Below, piece by piece: positions 53,889-63,198 of a DNA stretch of 64,000 nucleotides. Source of the stretch: Candidatus Paracaedibacteraceae bacterium (GTDB lineage Bacteria > Pseudomonadota > Alphaproteobacteria > Paracaedibacterales > Paracaedibacteraceae). The position numbers and the translations under genes were made by a program. Below the pieces are notes generated by a model, which saw nothing but the letters and a program-made list of their open reading frames with translations, had not been told where the DNA came from and searched no databases. Each line of letters starts with the position of its first letter. Within the stretch, counting starts at the first letter, position 1. The stretch is from contig JAHBYH010000001.1 in NCBI GenBank assembly GCA_019636055.1, forward strand, positions 372,001-436,000, in the 5' to 3' direction.

Positions 53889-54527
53889 TTATTTCCTTAA
53901 CTTTGCAGCAAGCCAGTCCCCAATCATTTGGACAGATTGCACCATTACAACAAGAATGATGACAATATAAACTAACAGCTCTAATTCATAACGTTGGTAT
54001 CCGTATCGAATGGCCAAGTCGCCAAGACCACCACCACCAACAGCACCAGCCATGGCAGAAAAACCGATCAGACTAACCATAACCGTTGTTACAGAAGATA
54101 TAATAATCGGCAGTGATTCCAACAAGATAATATTCATAATAATCTGTCGGTCGGTTGCCCCGTAAGATTGCCCAAACTCAATTAACCCTCGGTCAATTTG
54201 CCTGAATCCATCCTCACACAACCGCGCCAAAATCAGTGTCCCAGCAATAGCTAGCGGCACTGAGGCCGCCCACATTCCAATAGTTGTTCCCACCAAAAAC
54301 CGCGTCAGGGGCATTAACAAAACCATCATGATAATATAAGGAATAGATCGCACGCCATTCACCAAAAAACCAGCAACACCATAGGTAAATCGGCTTGGTC
54401 GCAAACCATAGCTAGAACGCACGTATAAAAACACAGCCAAAGGAACACCCAGCACAACACTGATGATCCCAGACACCGCAACCATCCCAAGCGTTTCCCA
54501 AAAGGATGAAATGACTAAATCAATCAC
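53889..54527 (-). CDS. metI: Methionine ABC transporter permease MetI
   Basis: Inner-membrane permease of 212 aa with five transmembrane helices. The coupling EAA loop is IEFGQSYGATDRQIIMNIILLESLP (quoted in part as FGQSYGATDRQI, about 135). The conserved SIPYIIMMVLLMPLTR segment and GAVGGGGLGDLAIRYGYQRY near the C-terminus are typical of MetI. It overlaps metN by 4 bases, so translation is coupled. Confidence 0.95.
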   Translation of the reverse strand: MIDLVISSFWETLGMVAVSGIISVVLGVPLAVFLYVRSSYGLRPSRFTYGVAGFLVNGVRSIPYIIMMVLLMPLTRFLVGTTIGMWAASVPLAIAGTLILARLCEDGFRQIDRGLIEFGQSYGATDRQIIMNIILLESLPIIISSVTTVMVSLIGFSAMAGAVGGGGLGDLAIRYGYQRYELELLVYIVIILVVMVQSVQMIGDWLAAKLRK

Positions 54528-55633
54528 AACCCACCATCCTTTGCCAAGTAACCTAATATTTCTGCAGCAACACCATGTTTACTAAAATGCGCCATCATCT
54601 TTTCCAAGACAGGATCGCTATACGGTGCTGACAACAGTAATGTCCCAAAAACACTTTGACGCAAGTGATCCATATTCCCTGCCAGAATACTGAGATTAAC
54701 CCCATGAGTTTTAATCAAATCAGCAATAACAGGCTCACGCGACGATTTCCCCGAAAATACGAGTCGAATCAAAACATCCCCCATGACAGGACTCTCACTT
54801 AGATTTTCTTTGATATGATTCGGGAGTTCTTTTTCGAATAAATTTGCCAACAATTTCTTAGTAATCAGCTGCTGTGGATGCAACAGAATCTGCTCCAAAT
54901 CCCCTTGCTCGACAAATTGCCCCTGCTCCATCACATAAACGAAGTCACTGATCTCGCGAACAACTGCCATATCGTGGGTAATCAAGACAATCGTCACCCC
55001 CAGATCACGATTCAATGCTTTAAGGAGAGCCAAAATATCTAAAGACGTCTGAGGATCCAAAGCTGAGGTAAACTCATCACACAGTAAAATCTTGGCATCA
55101 TTAGCCAACGCTCGCGCAATCGCAACGCGCTGCCGCTGCCCCCCACTCAACTGATTCGGATAGCGATCCTCAAAACCCGCAAGCCCAACCTGAATTAATA
55201 AATCTCTAGCTCTCAATATAGCAGATTCAGAAGCAACACCCCGCCATTGTTGAGGAAGCATAACATTTTCCAACGCTGTGAGGCGCGTCAACAAATTAAC
55301 TGACTGAAAAATAGTACCAACCTGACACAGCAAATCTCGTTGTTCTGAACTTGATAACCTTGATGTATCTTTCCCCAATATGGTTAAAGCTCCAGAATCC
55401 GGTTTTTCTAGCAAGTTAAAGCATCGCATTAATGTACTTTTACCAGCACCGCTCAAACCAATAATGCTATGGATTTTCCCCGCCTCAAAGACAGCACAAA
55501 CCTTATCCAAAGCAGGGCGCGACGCCCCGGGATAAGTTTTAGAAATCTCAGTAATGTTAATCGCAGCTGTAATGGTTAAATCTTTCGTTTTTGTTAGTAC
55601 ATATACTATACGGTAATTTCCTATTTTAATCAA
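54524..55633 (-). CDS. metN: Methionine ABC transporter ATPase MetN
   Basis: ATPase of the methionine importer with a C-terminal NIL regulatory domain. It has Walker A GLSGAGKST, signature LSGGQRQR, Walker B ILLCDEFTSALDP and switch VLITHDM. The NIL domain (about 290-369) should bind methionine and inhibit transport when the cell is replete. The start is uncertain: the frame opens with TTG at 55633 lacking a ribosome binding site, and no in-frame ATG, GTG or TTG lies between it and the ABC domain. An ATT start near residue 20, preceded at a distance by AGGA, is possible. No SAM riboswitch is recognisable upstream. Confidence 0.92.
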   Translation of the reverse strand: MIKIGNYRIVYVLTKTKDLTITAAINITEISKTYPGASRPALDKVCAVFEAGKIHSIIGLSGAGKSTLMRCFNLLEKPDSGALTILGKDTSRLSSSEQRDLLCQVGTIFQSVNLLTRLTALENVMLPQQWRGVASESAILRARDLLIQVGLAGFEDRYPNQLSGGQRQRVAIARALANDAKILLCDEFTSALDPQTSLDILALLKALNRDLGVTIVLITHDMAVVREISDFVYVMEQGQFVEQGDLEQILLHPQQLITKKLLANLFEKELPNHIKENLSESPVMGDVLIRLVFSGKSSREPVIADLIKTHGVNLSILAGNMDHLRQSVFGTLLLSAPYSDPVLEKMMAHFSKHGVAAEILGYLAKDGGL

Positions 55634-55863
55634 TCAGGGGGTTTGGGGTATAGAAAGCAATATTAAACTCAAGGAACTAACTAAATAAATACGGAAATCT
55701 ACTTATACCTCATTCTTTCTCCGCATACTTAAATTAAATCCGCCCAATTAAAACCATCTCTAATGTAAAGAAGAAGATCCTCACAATTAACCACAGCATT
55801 CACTGGACGAACGTCTCTATATTAGTTAAAATTATAAATAAATCAACTACGAATGAGACGACC

Positions 55864-58461
55864 ATGGCAACTGAAATGAAAAATCTTGTCGCTAAACTTA
55901 ACCACCCAAGCAAGCGTGCTCTTGAAGGGGCGGCAGCCATGTGTGTTGTCAAAACAAACTATAATGTTGAAATTGAACATTTCATCTACAAACTCCTAGA
56001 GCAAGCTGAAACAGATGTTCGCCAAATCCTAAGGCAATATGATATCGACATTGATTCCGTCAAACGTCATTTAAGTGGTGCCATTGATAAATTTAAGACA
56101 GGATGCACCGGAACCCCGGTTTTATCGCCCAACATTCTCATGCTATTGGAACATGCGTGGTCTATCTCGTCCTTAAAGCTTAATCAAACACAAATCAGAA
56201 CCGCAGCTATTATCATGGCATTGGTCGACGTGGAACAAATTCGCGGAATCGTTTTAGAGTCGTGTCCTCTTATCCTAAGGGTTCCTCGGCATACCCTCCG
56301 CCACGACATTGAAACACTCCTTAAAGCCAGCCCTGAAAACCGGTTTGCATCCACAACCAGTAATACAACAGATCCGGAATCCGTAGGATTATCGCCGACA
56401 ACACAACAGGAAACGCCAGCCCTTCAACAGTACGCAACCAATCTCAATGATTTAGTTACATCAGGGAAATTGTATCCCGTCTGCGGGCGCGACCGTGAAA
56501 TATCACAGCTCGTTGATATCTTATCAAGGCGACGCCAAAACAATCCAATTCTTGTGGGGGATGCCGGCGTCGGGAAGACAGCTCTTGTTGAAGGACTTGC
56601 ACAACGGATTGTCTCGGGTCATATTCCAACAAGCCTAGAATGCGCGCAAATTTATTCTCTTGATCTTGCATCATTGCAAGCCGGTGCCGGAATCAAAGGC
56701 GAATTCGAAGATCGCCTTAAGGCTGTACTGAACGACATTCAAGACTCAACACTTCCGGTCATTCTGTTTATCGATGAGGCCCATACTTTAATTGGCGCGG
56801 GCGGCACAGCAGGAACAGGTGATGCTGCCAATCTTTTAAAGCCAGCTCTGGCGCGCGGCGATCTGCGCATGATCGCAGCAACCACTTGGACAGAATATAA
56901 ACGACATATCGAAGGTGATGCCGCTCTAACGCGACGGTTCGAGGTTGTCAAAGTGGCAGAACCATCGCTCGAAACAGCGGCCATGATTCTGCGTAATATT
57001 GCCCCATCCCTAGAAAAACATCACCGCGTTGAGATCCTTAATGAATCAATTGAAGCGGCCGTTAATCTATCTCATCGATTCTTACCGCATCGCAAGCTGC
57101 CCGATAAAGCAATCAACCTGTTGGATACAGCTTGTGCCAGAGTTGCTGTTGCCCGTAAAGGGATTCCTTTAGACATCGAAGAACTCGAAAGTAAAAAATC
57201 ATTGATTAACATAGAACTGCAAATGTTAGCGCGTGAACATCGCAAAACACCAGACATATTAATGCGAACAAGCGCATTAAATGACGAGCTTAAAACCATA
57301 GAGATTACCCTTAAGAAATTAACGCAGCAATGGGATACGGCCCGTGATACGCTTAACCAAATGGAACAAACAATATCCCAAGCGACCCTTCCCAATATGG
57401 ACAGCAAAACCGTTAGCCTTACTGATTTGCAAGCTTCCCTTGATCGTCAATTCTTGACACTCAATGCCTCTTATAATGTTGATCGCCGAGCAATCGCTCA
57501 GGTCCTCTCGTCATGGACAGGAATCCCGGCGACAACGATGCTCAGTTATCAAGACGGCCTTAAAATGGAAGATGTTTATAACCAGCTGTGCAACCGGGTT
57601 ATTGGCCAGAAACATGCTCTTCACAAAATATCTCAAGCCGTTCTATCTTATTCAGCCGGACTCTCTGACCCCAATAAACCCATGGGTGTCTTTTTATTGG
57701 CGGGTCCAAGCGGCGTCGGTAAAACAGAAACGGCTCAGGCCTTAGCTCAAGTTCTAACAGGAACACAAGATAGTTTGATCCGCATCAACTTGTCTGAGTT
57801 TCAAGAAGCCCACACCGTTGCAACTTTAAAGGGAGCCCCTCCCGGTTATGTTGGCTATGGTAAAGGTGGCATCTTGACCGAAGCCGTCCGCCGCAATCCT
57901 TATAGCGTTGTCCTATTGGATGAAATTGAAAAAGCTCACCCCGATGTGATGAATCTCTTCTATCAAGTATTTGATAAGGGGATGATGGAAGATGGTGAAG
58001 GCATTGAGGTTTCCTTCAAAAACTGTCTGATCGTCTTAACATCCAATATTGGATCTGATATCATAACAGAATTGTGGGAAAAATATGACAATCAACCCAA
58101 TGCAGACTTCTTTGCCACAGTTGAACCCAAACTTTGGCTCGCCCTTAACAAACGGTTTGCCAATGCGTTTCTTGCGCGCACAACAGTGATTCCCTACACC
58201 CCGTTGGGTATAGCAGAACTAGCTCAGATTACACGACTTAAACTGACAGAAATCGATGCTCGCCTTAAGAATCAACATAAAGCTGACTTGATTGTTATTG
58301 ATGAAGATATTCAACGCATTATCGACATCTCTCAGAGTTTACAACAAGGGGCTCGTGCCATTGACAAAGTCTTATCAACGCAAGTTCTCCCGCGTATTTC
58401 TGAAAAGATTATGGCTGGGGGTGTCATTAAGGAGGTAAAATTGAGAGAGTTAGCAGGTTAA
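55864..58461 (+). CDS. tssH: Type VI secretion ATPase TssH (ClpV)
   Basis: AAA+ unfoldase of 865 aa that disassembles contracted type VI sheaths. The N-domain starts LVAKLNHPSKRALEGAAAMC and contains VEIEHFIYKLLEQAETDV and LSPNILMLLEHAW, the ClpV pattern and not that of ClpB. AAA1 has GDAGVGKT (232-239) and FIDEAHTLIGAGG. A middle domain of ClpV length follows at about 400-510. AAA2 has GPSGVGKT (614-621) and VVLLDEIEKAHPD. Motifs for ATP binding and hydrolysis are intact. No other tss gene lies in the window. The 230-bp upstream gap from metN is divergent and presumably holds its promoter. Confidence 0.93.
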   Translation: MATEMKNLVAKLNHPSKRALEGAAAMCVVKTNYNVEIEHFIYKLLEQAETDVRQILRQYDIDIDSVKRHLSGAIDKFKTGCTGTPVLSPNILMLLEHAWSISSLKLNQTQIRTAAIIMALVDVEQIRGIVLESCPLILRVPRHTLRHDIETLLKASPENRFASTTSNTTDPESVGLSPTTQQETPALQQYATNLNDLVTSGKLYPVCGRDREISQLVDILSRRRQNNPILVGDAGVGKTALVEGLAQRIVSGHIPTSLECAQIYSLDLASLQAGAGIKGEFEDRLKAVLNDIQDSTLPVILFIDEAHTLIGAGGTAGTGDAANLLKPALARGDLRMIAATTWTEYKRHIEGDAALTRRFEVVKVAEPSLETAAMILRNIAPSLEKHHRVEILNESIEAAVNLSHRFLPHRKLPDKAINLLDTACARVAVARKGIPLDIEELESKKSLINIELQMLAREHRKTPDILMRTSALNDELKTIEITLKKLTQQWDTARDTLNQMEQTISQATLPNMDSKTVSLTDLQASLDRQFLTLNASYNVDRRAIAQVLSSWTGIPATTMLSYQDGLKMEDVYNQLCNRVIGQKHALHKISQAVLSYSAGLSDPNKPMGVFLLAGPSGVGKTETAQALAQVLTGTQDSLIRINLSEFQEAHTVATLKGAPPGYVGYGKGGILTEAVRRNPYSVVLLDEIEKAHPDVMNLFYQVFDKGMMEDGEGIEVSFKNCLIVLTSNIGSDIITELWEKYDNQPNADFFATVEPKLWLALNKRFANAFLARTTVIPYTPLGIAELAQITRLKLTEIDARLKNQHKADLIVIDEDIQRIIDISQSLQQGARAIDKVLSTQVLPRISEKIMAGGVIKEVKLRELAG

Positions 58462-58587
58462 GGAAGTCACAATATCGTACACCGAACAAAACACGCATAA
58501 CAAGAAAGATTATAAAGACATTAATCATTTCTTAAACCATAAGTCTTAGGATAAAACGAGGGGAAATACTAATGTATTATTATAGTA

Positions 58588-59562
58588 ATGGCTCTATCAA
58601 AACAAAAAATTGCTATTAGCATAAGCCTTCTTTTTGTAATAATTCTATTATACAAGATTTTATCGCCATCTCCCTTCTTCCTCCCCGGATATATAGAAGG
58701 TAGATTCACTTATATAGCACCAACTCAAGCAGGCATTGTCACAGATATAAGAGTAAAACCAGGTGATCTGGTTGATGAAAACCAAGTACTCCTCAAACAA
58801 GATCCAATGCCACAACAAGAAAATGTCCAAGTAAAAAAACATCAACTTGAATCCGCTCAGGCAAAACTTGTTGATTTAGAAAAAGCCCGCCGTCCAGAAG
58901 AGATTAAAGCTCTGGAGGCTGCCGTTGAGCAAGCCAAAGCTGATTTAGTTTATGCTCAGGCTGAATATAACCGCAGTCAAGAATTAATTAAGCGCCATGC
59001 TGTATCCAAAGACCAATTACAAAGAGAATATTCGACATTTAAAAAACTTCAGGCCCGTATTATTGAATTAAATGCTCAACTGGAACTTGGAAAATTACCA
59101 GCCCGTGAAGACCAAATTATTTCCGCGCAAAAAGATGTAGAGGCCGCAAAAAACAGTTTAAAATCAGAAGAATGGTCACTCGATCAAAAAACAATAAAAA
59201 CTCAGAAATCCGGGAAAGTTATTGATATTTATGTTCGAATGGGTGATTACCTTGCGCCAGGTTCTCCTGCTATTCAGTTTTTAACGCCCGACCAAATATT
59301 TGTAAACGTTTACGTACCTCAAGATAAAATCAACACATTAAAAACAGGGCAGAAAATATCATTTCATCTGGATGGCGATCCGACGTGGCATAAAGCTACG
59401 ATTACGTATATTTCTCCTACAGCTGAATATACACCGCCTGTTCTATACACAGAGTCAGCACGACAAAAATATGTCTATCTAATCCGCGCAACACCGGATG
59501 ATTCATCATTTTCATACCACCCCGGACAACCTATTGATATCGATATCACAGCCCATGACTAA
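58588..59562 (+). CDS. HlyD-family membrane fusion protein (YbhG-like)
   Basis: A 324-aa adaptor of an ABC-type exporter. The N-terminal signal anchor (about 7-25) is followed by a lipoyl half (YIEGRFTYIAPTQAGIVTDI, quoted in part as APTQAGIVTDIRV), a coiled-coil hairpin (about 80-190), the second half TQKSGKVIDIYVRMGDYLAPG and a beta-barrel. Length and layout fit YbhG/YhiI-like adaptors and not type I HlyD. The ribosome binding site is weak. It overlaps the ATPase gene by 8 bases, 126 bases after tssH. Confidence 0.9.
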   Translation: MALSKQKIAISISLLFVIILLYKILSPSPFFLPGYIEGRFTYIAPTQAGIVTDIRVKPGDLVDENQVLLKQDPMPQQENVQVKKHQLESAQAKLVDLEKARRPEEIKALEAAVEQAKADLVYAQAEYNRSQELIKRHAVSKDQLQREYSTFKKLQARIIELNAQLELGKLPAREDQIISAQKDVEAAKNSLKSEEWSLDQKTIKTQKSGKVIDIYVRMGDYLAPGSPAIQFLTPDQIFVNVYVPQDKINTLKTGQKISFHLDGDPTWHKATITYISPTAEYTPPVLYTESARQKYVYLIRATPDDSSFSYHPGQPIDIDITAHD

Positions 59563-60478
59563 ATTTGCCATAGATGTGAAGAATCTTGAGAAATACTTTG
59601 GCCCCAAAAAGGTACTCAATGACCTGAGTCTCTCTGTGAAAGAGGGAAGTGTTTACGGGTTTCTGGGGCCAAACGGGAGCGGTAAAACAACAACTATGCG
59701 TATCATATGCGGCCTTTTAACACCAGATGGTGGCTCAGGAACCTGCCTTGGCTTTGACATAACCAAAGATTCTCAAGAAATAAAACAAAACATTGGCTAC
59801 ATGCCCCAACATTTTAGCCTTTATGAAGAATTAACCGTACGTGAAAATCTGAATTTAATAGCAAATATTTACACACCGGACAATCCTCAGCAATGTATCA
59901 AAGATACAATTGAGTGGCTGGGACTTGATGATTGGCAAAATCAACAAGCTGGCACACTCTCTGGCGGGTGGAAACAACGGCTATCGCTTGCTGGCGCTAT
60001 TCTTCACAAACCCAAGCTGCTGTTACTTGATGAACCAACAGCTGGTGTCGATCCTATGGCTCGGCGTTTGTTTTGGAATTATATTTTTGATTTAGCAAAA
60101 CAAGGTGTAACTGTTCTTGTCAGCACTCATTACATGGATGAAGCAAGTCGATGCAATGAAATTGCTTATTTATTTTATGGTGATATCCTTATGAAGGGAA
60201 CAGGCAATCAAATCATCAAAGATTCAAAACTGGTCAGTTATGCAATACACCCCCCATATTCAGATGACCTTGAAACACGACTATTCGGCAACCCAGTTTT
60301 TGAACAGGTAGCTCATTTTGGCAATACCATACATGTTATTGGTAAAAACAAAAAAGAAATGGACACTTTTCTAAAAAAAATGCAAAAACAATCAGGAATA
60401 ACTTATATGGAAACGATACCAGACCTTGAAGATATATTTGTCCACGTAACACAAGAGTGGGAAAACAAAAAATCATGA
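59555..60478 (+). CDS. ABC exporter ATPase (YbhF/CcmA-like)
   Basis: A 307-aa ATPase. The start at 59555 overlaps the adaptor gene by 8 bases and begins at the ABC fold; an in-frame codon at 59498 is less likely. It has Walker A GPNGSGKTT, GYMPQHFSLYEELTVREN, signature LSGGWKQR, Walker B LLLLDEPTAGVDP and switch VSTHYMDEA. The C-terminal 80 residues match the regulatory tail of drug/Nod-factor type ATPases. It is single-copy, whereas YbhF is a tandem ATPase. Confidence 0.92.
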   Translation: MTKFAIDVKNLEKYFGPKKVLNDLSLSVKEGSVYGFLGPNGSGKTTTMRIICGLLTPDGGSGTCLGFDITKDSQEIKQNIGYMPQHFSLYEELTVRENLNLIANIYTPDNPQQCIKDTIEWLGLDDWQNQQAGTLSGGWKQRLSLAGAILHKPKLLLLDEPTAGVDPMARRLFWNYIFDLAKQGVTVLVSTHYMDEASRCNEIAYLFYGDILMKGTGNQIIKDSKLVSYAIHPPYSDDLETRLFGNPVFEQVAHFGNTIHVIGKNKKEMDTFLKKMQKQSGITYMETIPDLEDIFVHVTQEWENKKS

Positions 60479-61605
60479 CCTTGTCTTGGATAAAACTAAA
60501 AGCTCTTCTTGCCAAGGAATTCATCCAACTCTTAAGAGATAGAATCACATTTGGTTTTGTCTTAATTATGCCAATCATGCAATTGGTTTTGTTTGGCTAT
60601 GCCCTAAATACAGACCCAAAAAACCTCCCTGCTATTATTCTCGATCAAAACAAAACCAACATATCCCGAAGTTTTATTCACCAGCTGGAAACCAGCAATT
60701 ATTTTCGTATTCTCAATGAGAATTATGGAGAACAACAAGCAGAAAATGCAATGATAAAAGGACAAGCACTCTTTATCCTCAATATTCCCGCCAATTTTAG
60801 CCAAGACTTAATTAGAGGGCACCATCCAACCATCCTAATGACCGTTGATGCAACAGACCCGGTAACAAGCGCAAATGCTCTCGCGACGACTCAGGCTTTA
60901 AAATTAATCGGCCTACCCCATGATTTTGTCGGGCCACTCAGCTATCTTGCCCCGAAACAACCCTCATTTGATATTACCGTTCATAAAAGTTTTAATCCCG
61001 AAGGAATCACAAGTTATAATATAGTCCCCGGACTAATGGGCGTTATCTTAACTCTAACATTAGTGGTTGTTACCGGTATGGCCGTTACACGCGAACGAGA
61101 AAAAGGCACTTATGAACAATTACTTGCCATGCCCGTGAGTTCGCTGGAAGTTATGTTGGGGAAAATCACCCCCTACATCCTTGTGGGATATGCTCAGGTA
61201 TGCGTCGTACTTTTAGCTGCAAAATTACTCTTCAATGTTCCATTCTTAGGGAGTGTAATTTTACTTTTTTTCGTCGTCACCTTATTCTCTAGCGCAAATC
61301 TCATGGTTGGTTATCTTTTTTCAAGCATTTCCAAAACCCAGATGCAAGCTACCCAAATGTCTGTTTTTTTCTTTCTACCGTCTATTTTACTATCCGGATT
61401 CATGTTCCCTTTCCAAGGAATGCCCTACTTTGCACAAATCATAGGCGAACTCCTTCCTCTGACGCATTTTGTTAGAATAACACGCGGCATCATGCTAAAG
61501 GGGGCAACATTTTCCCATATTTATAGCGATATAATTCCTATCATTATCTTTCTGGTCGCAGCCAGTTGGGTTTCTTTAAAGAAGTATAAATCAACCTTGG
61601 ATTAA
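60475..61605 (+). CDS. ABC-2 type permease
   Basis: A 376-aa inner-membrane permease. The start at 60475 overlaps the ATPase stop as ATGA. One N-terminal helix (about 22-42), a large extracytoplasmic loop (about 45-170) and five C-terminal helices give the YbhS/YbhR-like ABC-2 layout. TREREKGTYEQLLAMPVSSLE is the conserved cytoplasmic coupling loop (quoted partly as REREKGTYEQLL). Only one permease gene is present, so a homodimer is expected. The substrate is unknown, and hydrophobic drugs or lipids are usual. Its end overlaps the convergent kinase gene by 15 bases. Confidence 0.92.
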   Translation: MTLSWIKLKALLAKEFIQLLRDRITFGFVLIMPIMQLVLFGYALNTDPKNLPAIILDQNKTNISRSFIHQLETSNYFRILNENYGEQQAENAMIKGQALFILNIPANFSQDLIRGHHPTILMTVDATDPVTSANALATTQALKLIGLPHDFVGPLSYLAPKQPSFDITVHKSFNPEGITSYNIVPGLMGVILTLTLVVVTGMAVTREREKGTYEQLLAMPVSSLEVMLGKITPYILVGYAQVCVVLLAAKLLFNVPFLGSVILLFFVVTLFSSANLMVGYLFSSISKTQMQATQMSVFFFLPSILLSGFMFPFQGMPYFAQIIGELLPLTHFVRITRGIMLKGATFSHIYSDIIPIIIFLVAASWVSLKKYKSTLD

Positions 61606-62463
61606 AGGGATTTGTTTTACAAAGCGGGTTGGATCTCCCTTATCCTCAACCTCCCAGCAAGCACCAAGAACTAATCGAACAAACACCCAGTCTAACACTA
61701 TCTGTTCATCGACTTTGGCCAAAGTGGCTAAGCGTGATAGAGATAACGAAAAAGATTTTTTGGTCATAAACTGTGATGATACAGGTAAGGCAAATGCAGC
61801 GAGTTCAAACTCTTTTGGCCCAACGATTCCTTTTGGGTCTATGGCAACACCAACAGTTTGATGCGACAACACATTATCAAGATGCAAATCCCCGTGCAAA
61901 ACAACTTGAGAATTTGAGTTAGCAAGCAATTTCTCAGCTAATACTCTAGCTTTTAAAATCAGCTTATTCGGCAAAGCGTCCACGTCTAAACGATCAAAAA
62001 CCAGAAACCATTTTTGAATAGACTCAAAACCCTGAATACTAGAAGTTTTTGCTTTATAATAAAGGGAATCAGCGACCTGACTATATAATTGAATAGCCCG
62101 AGGCACATTTTGACTGGCAATCAAACTTAAGGGCTGACCAGGAATAACTTGCTCTAAGAGCAAAGCGCCCTCATGCTGATCACCCTGAATCAGGCGAACA
62201 ATCCCCTGCCCTTCGAAATAGGTTAAAGCTCTAGTTTCATTTCGAATCACGTCAGAATCGATGCCTATTTTCAAACAAACGGGACCAAACTCGTCTGAAT
62301 CAGCCAAAGCAATATAGTGCCAGGTCATATTAGAGACAGGCCGAACCTGAGTTAGCGCCCATTTTTCAGATAAACGCTCAACGATTCTTGGCAATTGTGC
62401 AAGCCACACACGTCCAGCACCTCCAGGTAAATTCAGTATATTAGTTTCAAAAGATGTTTGCAT
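61591..62463 (-). CDS. APH(6)-like aminoglycoside/hydroxyurea kinase family protein
   Basis: A 290-aa cytoplasmic kinase of the streptomycin 6-phosphotransferase family (StrB-like, PF04655 type). The catalytic loop VLHGDLHLDNVL (about 195-206) and AIDPKGIVGPKEFELAAF (about 213-230) match the family's HGDLH-N and DPKG-VGE-E patterns. The N-lobe Lys in VCLKIG is present. Chromosomal relatives often have unknown natural substrates, so resistance cannot be assumed. It is convergent with the exporter operon, overlapping by 15 bases, and is 18 bases downstream of the zinc-ribbon gene. Confidence 0.87.
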   Translation of the reverse strand: MQTSFETNILNLPGGAGRVWLAQLPRIVERLSEKWALTQVRPVSNMTWHYIALADSDEFGPVCLKIGIDSDVIRNETRALTYFEGQGIVRLIQGDQHEGALLLEQVIPGQPLSLIASQNVPRAIQLYSQVADSLYYKAKTSSIQGFESIQKWFLVFDRLDVDALPNKLILKARVLAEKLLANSNSQVVLHGDLHLDNVLSHQTVGVAIDPKGIVGPKEFELAAFALPVSSQFMTKKSFSLSLSRLATLAKVDEQIVLDWVFVRLVLGACWEVEDKGDPTRFVKQIPLIQG

Positions 62464-62481
62464 CCCGCAAGAGAATCCAGA

Positions 62482-62823
62482 TTAACTTGTAACTTTTTTT
62501 ACGTATTGTGACTTAAGTTCCATGCTTCCTCCCCCTTGCAGACGGCAGTCGATATCATGATCCCCATCAAGAAACCGTGTAATTTTAGCTTTGGTACCAA
62601 CCTTTAAAACGGTAGAAGATCCTTTTACTTTTAAATCTTTAATTAAGGTAATGGAATCACCTACTTCCAAGGGGGTCCCATGAGCATCTTTAATAACCAA
62701 CACATCTGAATCATCAGAATCTATAGAAGATTGAGTATGTCCACATTCAGGACAAATGATAAGCAAACCATCTTCATAGACATAAGGGGACGAACATACA
62801 GAGCAAATAAGGGAGTCAGACAT
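62482..62823 (-). CDS. YjdM/PhnA-family zinc-ribbon protein
   Basis: A 113-aa protein. An N-terminal zinc ribbon (CSVC at about 8-11, CPEC at 24-27) is followed by the PhnA C-terminal domain, seen as VGDSITLIKDLKVKGSSTVLKVGTK in part and ending MELKSQYVKK. The family was named after the phosphonate cluster of E. coli but is not needed for phosphonate use, and its role is unclear. It probably precedes the APH(6)-like gene in a two-gene unit. Confidence 0.9.
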   Translation of the reverse strand: MSDSLICSVCSSPYVYEDGLLIICPECGHTQSSIDSDDSDVLVIKDAHGTPLEVGDSITLIKDLKVKGSSTVLKVGTKAKITRFLDGDHDIDCRLQGGGSMELKSQYVKKVTS

Positions 62824-62882
62824 AAGAACCTCAACAACTTACTTAAACACAATTGTCAGTTCGATATAAAAAACATCAGACA

Positions 62883-63108
62883 CTCCCGTCATCTCCGACT
62901 AGCAAAGCTAGGGTTTCGCAGAAATGCTTAGCTTTGCTTGATTGGAGATCCACGAACGAAGAGAAGAGATTGGATTGTGGAGGGTAGAGAAATGAATTTA
63001 TCTACTTTCCTCCCCCTCTACGTTCCCATCTCCGACACTGGATTCCCGATCAAGAAATTCTTAACGGTTTTTTTGAAAACCGAGAATCCCTAGCCGGGAA
63101 TAACGGAT
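62883..63108. repeat. Mosaic palindromic intergenic repeat element
   Basis: The 375-base gap upstream of the zinc-ribbon gene has no gene but is full of dyads. The ends are imperfect inverted repeats (62884-62901 against 63091-63108, 12 of 18 matching, CCGTCAT...CCG type). Inside are AGCAAAGCTA (62901-62910) with its exact complement (62929-62938) and CGGTTTT (63065-63071) with AAAACCG (63076-63082). This is the layout of a MITE-like or REP-like element with internal hairpins. It has no transposase frame. Confidence 0.55.
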
Positions 63109-63152
63109 TTTGTGTATTGGCCAATCTTCTTACTCAGAACTAACGTTAAATA

Positions 63153-63176
63153 CAAAAAAGGGAGCTAAAAGCTCCC
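63153..63176 (-). terminator. Rho-independent terminator of rpoA-rplQ
   Basis: On the minus strand a perfect 7-bp stem (GGGAGCT/AGCTCCC, 63176-63170 with 63166-63160, loop of three) is followed by TTTTTT. It lies 23 bases after the rplQ stop and ends the ribosomal-protein operon. Confidence 0.88.
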
Positions 63177-63198
63177 AAATTCAGAATATAGAGATCGA

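Noticed and set aside
55634-55863. Possible SAM riboswitch before metN or leader before tssH
   Set aside because: I could not draw the conserved stems of a SAM riboswitch; only A/T-rich sequence with weak promoter-like boxes is seen.
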